32,133 nt of DNA, from positions 1-32,133 of the forward strand of contig JAIMBT010000032.1 in the NCBI GenBank assembly GCA_023511295.1, given 5' to 3'. The number at the start of each line of letters is the position of its first letter. Positions within the stretch are counted from its first letter, which is position 1. Origin of the DNA: Alicyclobacillus sp. Lineage in GTDB: Bacteria > Bacillota > Bacilli > Alicyclobacillales > Alicyclobacillaceae. Position numbers and translations under genes: made by a program. The notes under the pieces were generated by a model. That model was not told the origin of the DNA and did not search any database. It saw nothing but the letters and a program-made list of their open reading frames with translations. Shown one piece after another: positions 22,709 to 30,988 of this stretch.

Positions 22709-24249
22709 ACCCATCTGCGCAGTCGTCGCCGGAACAGCGGCAAACGCGGGTCGGCGTGGTGGTGGCCGGTCTGCTGCTCGGCATTTTTGTATCCGCGATG
22801 GACAACACTGTCGTCTCCACCGCGACCGGTAACATTGTGTCGCACCTCGGTGGGGTGGATAAAATTGTCTGGATCACGGCCGCCTACTTGATGACGGAAA
22901 TGTCGGGGATGCCCATCTTCGGCAAGCTGTCCGACATGTATGGTCGAAAGCGGTTCTTCGTATTCGGCCTGGCGACCTTTTTGCTCGGATCCATCCTCTG
23001 CGGCACTGCGCAGAACATGGACCAGCTGGCACTCTATCGCGCCATTCAGGGAATTGGCGGCGGGGCGTTGATGCCGATTGCCTTCACCATCATCTTCGAT
23101 GTCGTGCCGCGTGAGCGGGCGGGACGCTTCTCCGGCATGTTTGGCGGTGTGTTCGGCGTCGCCAGTATCTTCGGTCCGCTCATCGGGTCCTTTATCACGG
23201 ACCACATCGGCTGGCGGTATGTCTTCTACATCAACGTGCCGATTGGGATTGTCACGCTGCTGCTGGTTGCGACGTCCTACCACGAATCCACAGTGCATCA
23301 GCGTCAGCGGATTGACTGGTGGGGTGTGGTGACCCTGGTGTTGGCGATTGTCAGTCTGACGTTCGCACTCGAGTTCGGCGGCGCGCAGTACGCTTGGGGT
23401 TCTCCGCAGATTGTGGGAGGATTCCTCGTTGCGGCCATCCTCTTCGCCTGCTTTGTGATTGCGGAGACGCGAGCCGCAGAGCCGATTGTCTCGTTTGCGA
23501 TGTTTCGCAACCGCGTGTTCGCTGTGAGCAACCTTGTCGGCATCTTCAGCGGGGCTGCGTACGTGGTGGCGGTGGTGTACATTCCCATCTATATCCAGGG
23601 CGTCAAAGGCGGGTCTGCCATCAACGCAGGGATGGAGTTGTTGCCGATGATGCTCGGCTCTTCCGTTGCCGCGCCCATCGGCAGCATTCTCGCGAGCAAG
23701 GTTCCGTACCGCAATATCCTCGCGGGGTCTGGCCTGGTCCTCGCTGGTGGTATCGCGCTCCTCGGCGGGCTGACGGTCCACACGACAGATCTGCAGGTGG
23801 TGCTCGACATGGCGATTGTCGGCATCGGCATCGGGCCGTCGTTCTCCATCCTCGGCATGGCCGCGATGGCGGAGTTCGACGTGCGCCAGCGGGGTTCGGC
23901 GAGCTCGACGAACTCATTCCTGCGCGAGCTCGGCATGACCGTCGGGATTGTCGTGTTCGGCGTGATTCAGAAAGATGCCTTCCACAGCCAATTGGCCGGT
24001 TCGCTGGCGGGCATGGGCCCGGGAGTGCAGCGGTTGGCCAACTTGGACCCGCACGCCATGCTCGCTCCGGCGACACGTCATCAGATTCCACCGTTTCTCC
24101 TCGACAGACTGTCCCAGGCGATGTCAGACTCCATCGCGCACGCCATGTTGTGGGACGTCGTCCCTGCAGTGCTCGCCCTCGTGGTCACGCTTTGGATGGG
24201 CAGCCGTCGGTTTCAAGGCATGTCGGTGGGGGCTGCGGAGTCGCGCTAA
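22705..24249 (+). CDS. DHA2-family multidrug efflux MFS transporter
   Basis: The 514-residue membrane protein has 14 predicted helices, as in the EmrB/QacA (DHA2) group. Visible signatures are SAMDNTVVSTATGNI in helix 1 (the D-x-T-V-V-x-x-A motif), GKLSDMYGRKRFF (loop motif A), RAIQGIGGGALMPIAFTIIFDVVPRERAGR and GPLIGSFITDHIGWRYVFYINVPIG (antiporter motif C region). It likely exports hydrophobic or cationic drugs against protons; substrate is unknown. ATG 22705 overlaps the bactofilin stop by 4 bp and has AAAGGAGGAGG upstream, so it is translationally coupled to the bactofilin. A drug pump in this operon is an unusual partner for a cytoskeletal gene. Confidence 0.92.
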   Translation: MNPSAQSSPEQRQTRVGVVVAGLLLGIFVSAMDNTVVSTATGNIVSHLGGVDKIVWITAAYLMTEMSGMPIFGKLSDMYGRKRFFVFGLATFLLGSILCGTAQNMDQLALYRAIQGIGGGALMPIAFTIIFDVVPRERAGRFSGMFGGVFGVASIFGPLIGSFITDHIGWRYVFYINVPIGIVTLLLVATSYHESTVHQRQRIDWWGVVTLVLAIVSLTFALEFGGAQYAWGSPQIVGGFLVAAILFACFVIAETRAAEPIVSFAMFRNRVFAVSNLVGIFSGAAYVVAVVYIPIYIQGVKGGSAINAGMELLPMMLGSSVAAPIGSILASKVPYRNILAGSGLVLAGGIALLGGLTVHTTDLQVVLDMAIVGIGIGPSFSILGMAAMAEFDVRQRGSASSTNSFLRELGMTVGIVVFGVIQKDAFHSQLAGSLAGMGPGVQRLANLDPHAMLAPATRHQIPPFLLDRLSQAMSDSIAHAMLWDVVPAVLALVVTLWMGSRRFQGMSVGAAESR

Positions 24250-24263
24250 TCCGTAACGGAACG

Positions 24264-24306
24264 TTTACAATCGCCACACTGGAAATACACACAGCCCTGC
24301 TAGACT
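24264..24306 (+). promoter_or_regulatory. Likely PhoP-dependent promoter of pstB
   Basis: One good PhoP half-site TTTACA (24264-24269) is flanked by degenerate ones: GTAACG at 24253, 11 bp upstream, and AATACA at 24284. An extended -10, TGC-TAGACT (24298-24306), follows without a good -35, as expected for an activated promoter. It is weaker than the pstS boxes. Confidence 0.45.
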
Positions 24307-24364
24307 CTCGACGAACGAATCAGCGGATGTGCCGCGAAAGTTGATTCGAAATCGAGGTGTCGCA

Positions 24365-25117
24365 ATGGGGAAATCCATGACCACGCACGACGTCCGCGCC
24401 TGGTACGGCGCACAGCTGACGCTCAAGGGTATCGACATGACCGTCGATGCCAATCAGGTCACTGCCATCATCGGGCCGTCCGGCTGCGGCAAGTCCACCT
24501 TCATTCGGTGTCTGAACCGACTGCACGAGACCGGTTCAGGGGCTCGCGTTGAAGGCTCAATCCGGTTGGGGGATCTGGACATCGGCGAGATCGATCCGGT
24601 GGACGTCCGCCGCATGGTGGGCATGGTGTTTCAAAGGCCCAACCCCTTTCCCACCCTCTCTATCTACGACAACATCGCCCTAGGGCTGCGCCTCGGCGGT
24701 ATTCGGGCGAAGCCGGAAATTGCCCAACGAGTCGAGCGCAGCCTGCAATTGGCCGCTTTGTGGGAGGAGGTCAAAGATCGCCTGCACACCCCCGCCACCG
24801 CCCTGTCCGGTGGTCAACAACAGCGGCTGTGCATCGCCCGGGCGTTGGCAGTGGAGCCCGATGTGTTGCTGATGGACGAACCTGCATCCGCGCTCGATCC
24901 GATATCTACCCACCGTCTCGAGGAGCTTGTGGCATCACTGAAAGGCTCGCTGACCATTGTGATGGTCACCCACAACATGCAACAGGCCGCCCGCATCGCC
25001 GACAAGACTGCGTTCTTCTTGAATGGAGAACTGGTGGAGTTCGGAGAGACAAAGGAGATCTTCAGTACGCCCTCCGACCCGCGCACAGAGGACTACATCA
25101 CAGGGCGGTTTGGATAG
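24365..25117 (+). CDS. pstB: Phosphate ABC transporter ATP-binding protein
   Basis: PstB is the cytoplasmic ATPase of the high-affinity phosphate importer and also passes the phosphate status to the sensor system in many bacteria. The 250-residue protein has Walker [10 protein letters not shown] (37-45), the Q-loop and PstB-type stretch [21 protein letters not shown], signature LSGGQQQR (147-154), Walker B VLLMDEP (D171, E172) and H-loop [22 protein letters not shown] and the C-terminal [18 protein letters not shown] are typical of PstB. ATG 24365 has GAGGTG 6 nt upstream; an upstream frame from 24329 lacks a start signal. It is placed before pstS with its own promoter, not at the end of the operon as is usual. 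Confidence 0.95.
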   Translation: MGKSMTTHDVRAWYGAQLTLKGIDMTVDANQVTAIIGPSGCGKSTFIRCLNRLHETGSGARVEGSIRLGDLDIGEIDPVDVRRMVGMVFQRPNPFPTLSIYDNIALGLRLGGIRAKPEIAQRVERSLQLAALWEEVKDRLHTPATALSGGQQQRLCIARALAVEPDVLLMDEPASALDPISTHRLEELVASLKGSLTIVMVTHNMQQAARIADKTAFFLNGELVEFGETKEIFSTPSDPRTEDYITGRFG

Positions 25118-25155
25118 GACACGGGACGGCCGGGCTGACCATCGCGGCGTGTTCC

Positions 25156-25231
25156 TTTACACGGACTTTACAGACAAAGATAGACACTTTACATCGGACA
25201 CGGTCGCTCCTTTACAACGCCTTGTTATCGT
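25156..25231 (+). promoter_or_regulatory. PhoP box array and promoter of pstS
   Basis: Four exact TTTACA hexamers lie at 25156, 25167, 25188 and 25211, spaced 11, 21 and 23 bp, that is about one, two and two helical turns. This matches the TT(A/T)ACA direct repeats bound by PhoP in Bacillus pst and other Pho promoters. An extended -10, TGT-TATCGT (25223-25231), follows the last box. Activation under phosphate starvation is expected. Confidence 0.85.
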
Positions 25232-25296
25232 AACCGTGGCAGGGCAGACGACGTCTGCAGGGCCCATCACAGGGACGATAACAGGGGGATGACAAC

Positions 25297-26448
25297 GTGA
25301 AACGCTCCATGAGATGGATCTGTACCACCGCCGGGGCCGCAGGGGTTCTCACGCTGGTTGCGGGTTGTGGTGCGACGACCGGGGGTCACACAGTCAGCGC
25401 TGGCGGGAGCGGAGCCTCCAACGTGGACCATGCTGCGGGCACAAACCATGTCGTGGCCTCCCGTGCCCAAGCTGTGACGCTGACGGAAACGGGTTCCTCT
25501 CTGCTGTATCCACTGTTCACCGACCAGTGGATACAAGCGTACAAGTCGGTCGACCCAAGCGTCACCATCGAAGCCTCGTCTACGGGCAGTGGGACGGGCA
25601 TCTCGCAGGCCGTGGCTGGCACGGTCAACATCGGTGCCTCCGACGCCTACATGGCTGATCAGCAGGTGTCGCAGAACCAGGGGATGCTGAACATCCCACT
25701 CGCCATCTCGGCGCAGCAAGTGATGTATAACCTGCCGGGCGTGCATGGACATCTCCATCTGACTGGCAATCTGTTGGCGAAGATCTACCAGGGAAAGATT
25801 CAGTACTGGGACGACCCGGCGATTTCGGCCGCCAACCCAGGGCTGCACCTGCCACACCTCGCCATCACGCCGGTGACCCGGTCCGATGGAAGCGGAGACA
25901 CCTTCCTCTTCACCCAATTCCTCAGTGATACCAACCCTACGTGGAAGAATGGGCCCGGCTACGGGACCAGTGTCAACTGGCCCCCTGTTCACAGCGAAGT
26001 TGCCGCAAACGGCAACCAAGGCGTGGTCACCACCCTGGCTGGCACCAAGGGTGCCATCGGTTACGTTGGTATCAGCTGGTTGGACAACGCTGTCGCAAAG
26101 GGTCTCGGATACGCGGCGTTACAGAACAAGGCGGGCAACTTCGTCCTGCCAACTGAGACCAACATCCAGGCGGCAGCCGACGCCGCCACAGACATCCCGA
26201 AGGATGAGCGCATTTCCTTGATTGACGAACCGGGTCAGAATTCTTATCCCATCATCAATTTCGAGTACGCCATCGTGAACCAGCAGCAACGTGGTGCCAC
26301 GGGAACTGCGCTGAAACACTTCTTGGAATGGGCCATTGATCCGCAAGGCGGAAATGCAGCGAAGTACATGACACCCGTTCACTTCCTTCCCTTGCCGTCG
26401 AAGGTCGAACCTCTGAGCCAGGCCCAGATTCAACAGATTGGCGGTTGA
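25297..26448 (+). CDS. pstS: Phosphate-binding lipoprotein of the Pst transporter
   Basis: PstS is the extracellular, lipid-anchored phosphate receptor. The 383-residue protein has a signal peptide ending in the lipobox VAGC (Cys24), a Gly/Ser-rich linker to about residue 57, then a periplasmic-binding domain: TETGSSLLYPLFTDQWIQAY (phosphate-binding loop), EASSTGSGTGISQAVAGTVNIGASDA, NLLAKIYQGKIQYWDDPAI, VTRSDGSGDTFLFTQFLS and GAIGYVGISWLD. These loops provide the phosphate ligands in the family. GTG 25297 has AGGGGGAT upstream. It opens the operon pstS-pstC-pstA-phoP-phoR, behind the PhoP boxes. Confidence 0.95.
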   Translation: MKRSMRWICTTAGAAGVLTLVAGCGATTGGHTVSAGGSGASNVDHAAGTNHVVASRAQAVTLTETGSSLLYPLFTDQWIQAYKSVDPSVTIEASSTGSGTGISQAVAGTVNIGASDAYMADQQVSQNQGMLNIPLAISAQQVMYNLPGVHGHLHLTGNLLAKIYQGKIQYWDDPAISAANPGLHLPHLAITPVTRSDGSGDTFLFTQFLSDTNPTWKNGPGYGTSVNWPPVHSEVAANGNQGVVTTLAGTKGAIGYVGISWLDNAVAKGLGYAALQNKAGNFVLPTETNIQAAADAATDIPKDERISLIDEPGQNSYPIINFEYAIVNQQQRGATGTALKHFLEWAIDPQGGNAAKYMTPVHFLPLPSKVEPLSQAQIQQIGG

Positions 26449-26482
26449 CGGGGGGACGTAAGCGAAGAGGAGTGAATGACGG

Positions 26483-27493
26483 TTGCAGAAGGCATCATCC
26501 GTGGCAAAAACGATAGATCGGGCGTTTCACGTGGCTGCTGGCATTGCTGCCAGCAGCCCGGTCGTGTTCCTTGCAGGTATCGTCACCATCGTCGTGATTC
26601 AAGCAATGCCCAGCATACGCTTCAATGGCTGGCACTTTCTCACCAGCCTTACGTGGAACATCGGCAACGTGTACGGAGGTCTGGAGCACGAACACGGCGT
26701 GACGGCAGCTTCGGGTGCTTCGTTCGGCAGCCGCGTGTTCATCGTCGGTACGTTGGCGTCTTCGGTGATCGCCTTGCTCATGGCGGTTCCTGTCTCGCTG
26801 CTCACTGCCGTCGTTCTCGCTTACCGGACGCGCGGCGCTCTTCGGGCCATCCTATCGACGCTTGTCGAGTTGCTCGCAGGCATTCCCAGTGTCGTCATCG
26901 GATTGTGGGGGATGACCGTCCTGACACCGTGGATCTCGACGCAGTTGGGGCCGCTCCTGTCCCGCGTCGGAGGCGTCATCCCGTATCTCCGCGGCCCAGT
27001 CGGGACGGGGATGGGGCTGCTGGCGAGCGGATGCGTCCTGGCCGTCATGACCATTCCTATCATCACGGCGACCACCCGCGACTTGCTGTTGCAGGTACCG
27101 ACGCTGTATCGGGAGGGTGGAATCGGTTTGGGCATGACGGACTGGGAGGTGGTTCGGCACATTTGTTTCCCGTGTATCCGGGAAGGCTTCATCGGGGCTG
27201 TCGCTCTGGGCTTCGGTCGGGCGATGGGGGAGACCATGGCAGTCCTGATGGTGAGCGGCAATGCCGTCAACCTGCTCCCGCAGAATCTGTACAGTCCGAC
27301 TTCGACGATGGCGGCCTTCGTCGCGGACCAACTGGACAGCGCCCTGACAGACGCGTCCAAGATGGCCGTGCACGCGTTGTCTGAGTTGGCCCTACTGCTC
27401 ATGGTGTTGACGGTCGCAACCAATTTGGCCGCGCGGCGGCTGGTGTCGCTCGGACGACGGCGACAGTGGCGGACGGGGGTGGACGCTCGATGA
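26483..27493 (+). CDS. pstC: Phosphate ABC transporter permease PstC
   Basis: PstC is one of the two membrane subunits that form the phosphate channel. The 336-residue protein has about six helices and the PstC features: N-terminal helix (SSPVVFLAGIVTIVVIQAMP), a loop with FNGWHFLTSLTWN, GTLASSVIALLMAVPVSLLTAVVLAYR, the permease segment LVELLAGIPSVVIGLWGMTVLTPWI, and the cytoplasmic EAA-type loop EGGIGLGMTDWEVVRHICFPCIREGFIGAVALGFGRAMGETMAVLMVSGN. TTG 26483 with AGAGGAG about 10 nt upstream is the likely start. It follows pstS by 34 bp and overlaps pstA (ATGA). Confidence 0.94.
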   Translation: MQKASSVAKTIDRAFHVAAGIAASSPVVFLAGIVTIVVIQAMPSIRFNGWHFLTSLTWNIGNVYGGLEHEHGVTAASGASFGSRVFIVGTLASSVIALLMAVPVSLLTAVVLAYRTRGALRAILSTLVELLAGIPSVVIGLWGMTVLTPWISTQLGPLLSRVGGVIPYLRGPVGTGMGLLASGCVLAVMTIPIITATTRDLLLQVPTLYREGGIGLGMTDWEVVRHICFPCIREGFIGAVALGFGRAMGETMAVLMVSGNAVNLLPQNLYSPTSTMAAFVADQLDSALTDASKMAVHALSELALLLMVLTVATNLAARRLVSLGRRRQWRTGVDAR

Positions 27494-28470
27494 TGACAGG
27501 GCGACGTCGACGCCGGCGCAAAATGAACCGTTTCCTCGGTTGGGGGTGCGCATGGCTCGCCGCGGGTTTGGTGTTGTTTTGTCTGACCGATATGGTGGGC
27601 ACGGTTCTTCTTCGCGGTTTGGAATCGTTCCACTGGCGGGTGCTCTGGACCACGACCTCGGGCTCGTCGGGTGGCCTTGCGAACGCCCTCCTCGGGACGC
27701 TCTGGCTCGTGGCCATTTCCGTCGCGATGGCAGCGCCGCTCGGTATTCTGGGTGGGGTGTATACGGCGGAGTTTGCGGGTCAAAGGACAGCGCGGGTCAT
27801 CCGGTTCACAGCGGAGATCCTGTCCGGGGTGCCATCCATCGTGATTGGCTACTTCGCCTATCTGTTGATGGTGCTCACGTGGGGATGGGGGTTCTCGGCG
27901 CTCGCTGGCGGCATCTCGCTGACGGTCATCATGCTCCCGTATATCCTGCGCAGCACCGAGGCGAGTCTGCAGCAGGTGCCGCTGACGCTTCGCGAGGCGG
28001 CGTGGGGGTTAGGGATGACCCGCTTCCAGACCATCCGGTACGTTGTGGTGAAACCGGCGATGGCTGGCATGGCGACGGGCGTGCTGCTTGCCGTTGCGAT
28101 TGCGATGGGCGAAACGGCGCCATTGTTGTACACTGCAGGTTGGTCGACGATGAACCCGAGTTTGCAGTTGACGCACCAACCGGTTGGTTATTTGACGTAT
28201 ATCGTGTACAAGTATATTGAGATGCCCTTTCCGGACGCACACGCGCTCGCCTACAGTGCGGCCTTGGTCCTGCTGATGGTGGTGTTGCTGCTGAACGTCG
28301 CTGTTCGCCTCGTGGTGGGACACGCGTTCGTTCCACGCTTCTCGCGGGGGCGTTACCGGGATCGGAAGACTACCGAAGGGCTGGGGGAGAGACGTGGCAA
28401 ATCCAGCGCAAACGCCGTCGGTTTTGATTGTGGACGACGAAGAGTCGATACAGAAGCTGGTCGCCTTTAA
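27490..28470 (+). CDS. pstA: Phosphate ABC transporter permease PstA, long overlap with phoP
   Basis: PstA is the second channel subunit. The 326-residue protein has the expected helices and permease motif: GTLWLVAISVAMAAPLGILGGVYTAEFAG, ILSGVPSIVIGYFAYLLMVL, and the coupling loop LREAAWGLGMTRFQTIRYVVVKPAMAGMATGVLLAVAIAMGETAPLLYTAG. ATG 27490 overlaps the pstC stop; ATG 27523 is also possible. The channel ends near residue 285. A charged tail then continues, and its stop codon is 77 nt past the start of phoP, so the last 25 residues (after ...RGRYRDRKTTEGLGERRG) are read from phoP sequence in another frame. That overlap is unusual; the tail is probably not functional. Confidence 0.92.
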   Translation: MMTGRRRRRRKMNRFLGWGCAWLAAGLVLFCLTDMVGTVLLRGLESFHWRVLWTTTSGSSGGLANALLGTLWLVAISVAMAAPLGILGGVYTAEFAGQRTARVIRFTAEILSGVPSIVIGYFAYLLMVLTWGWGFSALAGGISLTVIMLPYILRSTEASLQQVPLTLREAAWGLGMTRFQTIRYVVVKPAMAGMATGVLLAVAIAMGETAPLLYTAGWSTMNPSLQLTHQPVGYLTYIVYKYIEMPFPDAHALAYSAALVLLMVVLLLNVAVRLVVGHAFVPRFSRGRYRDRKTTEGLGERRGKSSANAVGFDCGRRRVDTEAGRL

Positions 28471-29143
28471 CTTCGAGCGTGGCGGGTTTGCCACGAAGGT
28501 GCTCGGGGACGGCCAAGAAGCGTACACGTACATTCGCCGTCACGCGCACGAGCTCGACGTCGTGATTCTGGACGTGATGCTGCCGGGTATGGAAGGGATT
28601 GATGTGTGTAAGCGGCTGCGCCAAGAGGGGGTTCGGGTGCCCATCATTTTGCTCACCGCGCGCGACGAGGAAGTCGACCGCATCCTCGGCTTGGAACTCG
28701 GTGCGGACGACTATGTCACGAAACCCTTCAGCCCCCGCGAGTTGGTGGCGCGGGCCAAAGCCGTCCTGAGACGGGTGGAGGCGGCGCCGAGTGCGCCGGA
28801 ACGTTCCCCAGAAGAGGCCTCCACCGACCAGCTGACGGTGGGTGAAATTGTGGTGCGCCTGGGGTCGCACGAAGTGACCGTGCGCGGTGTGCCCGTGGAA
28901 CTCACGCCGCGCGAGTTCGAACTTCTGCACTTCTTCATTCGACATCCGAACCAGGTGCTCTCGCGAGATCAGCTGCTGGAACAGGTGTGGGGCTACCTGG
29001 AAACGCCGGACACGCGCAGCGTGGACGTCCACGTGTCGCATCTGCGCGAGAAACTGGAGCGAGACCCGAAAGCGCCGGCGTACCTGCTGACGGTCCGTGG
29101 GGTCGGGTACAAGTTCGTCAACGGATCGCGTGAGCCATCATGA
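28394..29143 (+). CDS. phoP: PhoP-type response regulator (OmpR family)
   Basis: The 249-residue protein has a receiver domain (acidic pair in VDDEES, phospho-acceptor Asp60 in VILDVMLPGMEG, switch Thr in LLTARDEE, Lys in DDYVTKPFS) and a C-terminal winged helix (VELTPREFELLHFFIRHPNQ, SRDQLLEQVWG, TRSVDVHVSHLREKLE, RGVGYKF), as in PhoP/PhoB. Phosphorylated PhoP activates Pho genes by binding TTTACA repeats like those before pstS. GTG 28394 with GGGGGAGAG upstream is the only reasonable start before VLIVDDE, so the overlap with pstA is real. It is coupled to phoR by ATGA. Being in the pst operon, it should be autoactivated. Confidence 0.93.
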   Translation: MANPAQTPSVLIVDDEESIQKLVAFNFERGGFATKVLGDGQEAYTYIRRHAHELDVVILDVMLPGMEGIDVCKRLRQEGVRVPIILLTARDEEVDRILGLELGADDYVTKPFSPRELVARAKAVLRRVEAAPSAPERSPEEASTDQLTVGEIVVRLGSHEVTVRGVPVELTPREFELLHFFIRHPNQVLSRDQLLEQVWGYLETPDTRSVDVHVSHLREKLERDPKAPAYLLTVRGVGYKFVNGSREPS

Positions 29144-30432
29144 TCTCGTTCCTCTTGGGTTGCATCTGTGCAGCGGCCGTGGCGGCTGGCGTTGGCGTGG
29201 CGGGCTACCTGCGGCGCGGGCAGTTTGCGCGAAACCTCGCGTGGGTGGCTTCGCGCGTCCGCGACGGCGACCTTCGCACGCGGATGCAGCCGGTTCGCAG
29301 TGGCGTGGAGGCAGAACTGGCCCACGACGTCAACCGGATGTTGGACGCCTTGTCCGAGCGGTACGAGCAACTGGGACAGGAACGGGACCTGCTGGACCAC
29401 GTGTTGGACCACATGAGCACAGGGGTCCTCTACATCGACCCGAGCGGCCTCATCCTAATGATGAACCGGACAGCGGGGCGCATCTTCGGCGTGGACCCGC
29501 GGGATTGGCTCCATGCCCCGCACTGGCGGGTGGTTCATCCGTACAACCTCAACGCCGCGATTGACGAAGCGTTGCTGTTCGGGCGCGACTGGCATCAGAT
29601 GGTTACCGTGACGGAGGAGCAGGTGTTGGATTTTCGCGTGGTGTGCGTGAGCGGGCCGGGCAGCGTGGGGGCGGGAGAGCGGGCGCGGCCGCCGCGCTAC
29701 TACGCGCTCGTCCTTTGCGACGACGTGACGCAGCGCCACCGCTTGGAGAACATGCGGCGGGACTTCATCGCCAACGTGTCGCACGAGTTGAAGACACCCA
29801 TCACAGCCATCCACGGGTTTGCGGAGACGCTCGCCGACGAGTCCCTGGACGCCGATACACGCGCGAGTTTCTTGCAGATTATCCACGAGGAGTCGGCGCG
29901 GATGGGGCGGCTGGTGGGCGACTTGCTGACACTGTCGCGGTTGGAATCCCAGGCCGACGTCCTGCACCCAGTGTCGGTGCGCCTCCGGGAGGTTGCGGAA
30001 CAAGCCGTCCAGACCGTCCAAGCGCAGGCGGAAAAACTGCAGCTTTCCGTCGGCATCTCGGCGGGGGAGGACGTATTCGTGACGGCGGACGCAGAAAAGT
30101 TGCACCAAGTGTTCCTCAATCTGCTCGTCAACGCCATGCACTACACCCCTGCGGGTGGACGGATTGACGTGTCCTGGGAGATGGATGCTGGCAAGGCCAC
30201 GGTGCATGTGCGCGACACGGGCATAGGGATTCCGGAGGCGCACCAGCAGCGCATCTTCGAGCGGTTTTACCGCGTGGACCGCGACCGCAGTCGGGCCACC
30301 GGCGGGACCGGCCTCGGGCTCGCCATCGTCAAGCACATCGTGACCGCACACGGCGGTGAGGTGGGGGTACGGAGTCAGCCAGGGGCGGGGAGCGATTTCT
30401 GGTTCACCCTACCGCGGTGTACAACCGAGTAG
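29140..30432 (+). CDS. phoR: PhoR-type sensor histidine kinase with a short N-terminal membrane anchor
   Basis: The 430-residue kinase has one N-terminal membrane helix (residues 3-22), a HAMP-like linker (27-80), a PAS domain (about 88-200, starting LDHMSTGVLYIDPSGLILMMN), HisKA with phospho-His215 in ANVSHELKTPITAIHGFAE, and the HATPase domain: N box HQVFLNLLVNAMHYTPAGG, G1 DTGIGIP, F box FERFYRVDRDRS, G2 GGTGLGLAIVKHI. Bacillus PhoR has two helices around an extracytoplasmic domain; that domain is missing here, so phosphate status is more likely sensed inside the cell, through the Pst complex or the PAS domain. ATG 29140 overlaps phoP by 4 bp. It is last in the operon. Confidence 0.92.
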   Translation: MISFLLGCICAAAVAAGVGVAGYLRRGQFARNLAWVASRVRDGDLRTRMQPVRSGVEAELAHDVNRMLDALSERYEQLGQERDLLDHVLDHMSTGVLYIDPSGLILMMNRTAGRIFGVDPRDWLHAPHWRVVHPYNLNAAIDEALLFGRDWHQMVTVTEEQVLDFRVVCVSGPGSVGAGERARPPRYYALVLCDDVTQRHRLENMRRDFIANVSHELKTPITAIHGFAETLADESLDADTRASFLQIIHEESARMGRLVGDLLTLSRLESQADVLHPVSVRLREVAEQAVQTVQAQAEKLQLSVGISAGEDVFVTADAEKLHQVFLNLLVNAMHYTPAGGRIDVSWEMDAGKATVHVRDTGIGIPEAHQQRIFERFYRVDRDRSRATGGTGLGLAIVKHIVTAHGGEVGVRSQPGAGSDFWFTLPRCTTE

Positions 30433-30554
30433 GGACCAGCATCGTCCGCCCCTGGGGACGCACGGAGGAGGGGCCGAGGCGTTCCAAGAACCGGGGCTCC
30501 CGAAGCATCGAGGTGCTCACCGAGCGCTGACCCGAAATCGTTTGAAGCGGCGAC

Positions 30555-30851
30555 CTAGAACATGAACTTCGGCGGGTCGACCGCCAGGACGGAGGTACCG
30601 AGGACGTTCACCCAGACGTAGTCGTGCGGGACGTCCAGACCCGTCGTCTGGTATGCACTCTCCTGGAGGTCGAACGTCGTACTTCCGAGCGATCCGCTCG
30701 AGCTTGTGCTCCCGCTGCTGAGCACGTTGACCGTCGTGTCCGAGCGGGGGTCATACCCCGTCGACGTTGAAGCAAACGCTGACGTTGCGCCGAACAGCGG
30801 GATGGCACCCACCGTCGCGAGGCACAAGACCACAGGCTTCCACTTCATCAT
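30555..30851 (-). CDS. Small secreted protein, 98 aa
   Basis: ATG 30851 has AAAGGAGG with 7 nt spacing. The first 27 residues are a signal peptide: basic start (MMKWK), hydrophobic core (PVVLCLATVGAIPLFG), cleavage after AFA. The mature part of about 71 residues is Ser/Thr/Gly-rich (STSTGYDPRSDTTVN, SSGSTSSSGSLGSTT), then FDLQESAYQTTGLDVPHDYV, and ends VWVNVLGTSVLAVDPPKFMF. No cysteine in the mature part, no known motif. It would be exported and soluble. It converges with phoR, 122 bp away, with no clear terminator between, and is transcribed in the same direction as the downstream cupin/HD-GYP gene. Function unknown. Confidence 0.75.
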   Translation of the reverse strand: MMKWKPVVLCLATVGAIPLFGATSAFASTSTGYDPRSDTTVNVLSSGSTSSSGSLGSTTFDLQESAYQTTGLDVPHDYVWVNVLGTSVLAVDPPKFMF

Positions 30852-30959
30852 GCGCCGTCCTCCTTTGTTCGGTTGTCCGGGATGGTGCTTGTCCATCAGC
30901 GGTGCCGACTGGGCCGTGTGGCCACAGGGGGTCGCCGCGCCACCTCGGTTCAACCTTAG

Positions 30960-30988
30960 ATTCTAGCATTTAGATCTCAGCCCTGTCT
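30960..30988 (-). promoter_or_regulatory. Possible promoter of the secreted-protein gene
   Basis: On the minus strand an extended -10, TGC-TAGAAT (30960-30968), sits 18 nt after CAGACA. It begins at the 3' end of the cupin/HD-GYP gene and gives a leader of about 100 nt. Confidence 0.4.

Noticed and set aside
22336-23781. 481-codon reverse-strand ORF opposite the bactofilin and efflux genes
   Set aside because: Spans two real genes in the opposite direction, no start signal, low-complexity His/Arg-rich product.
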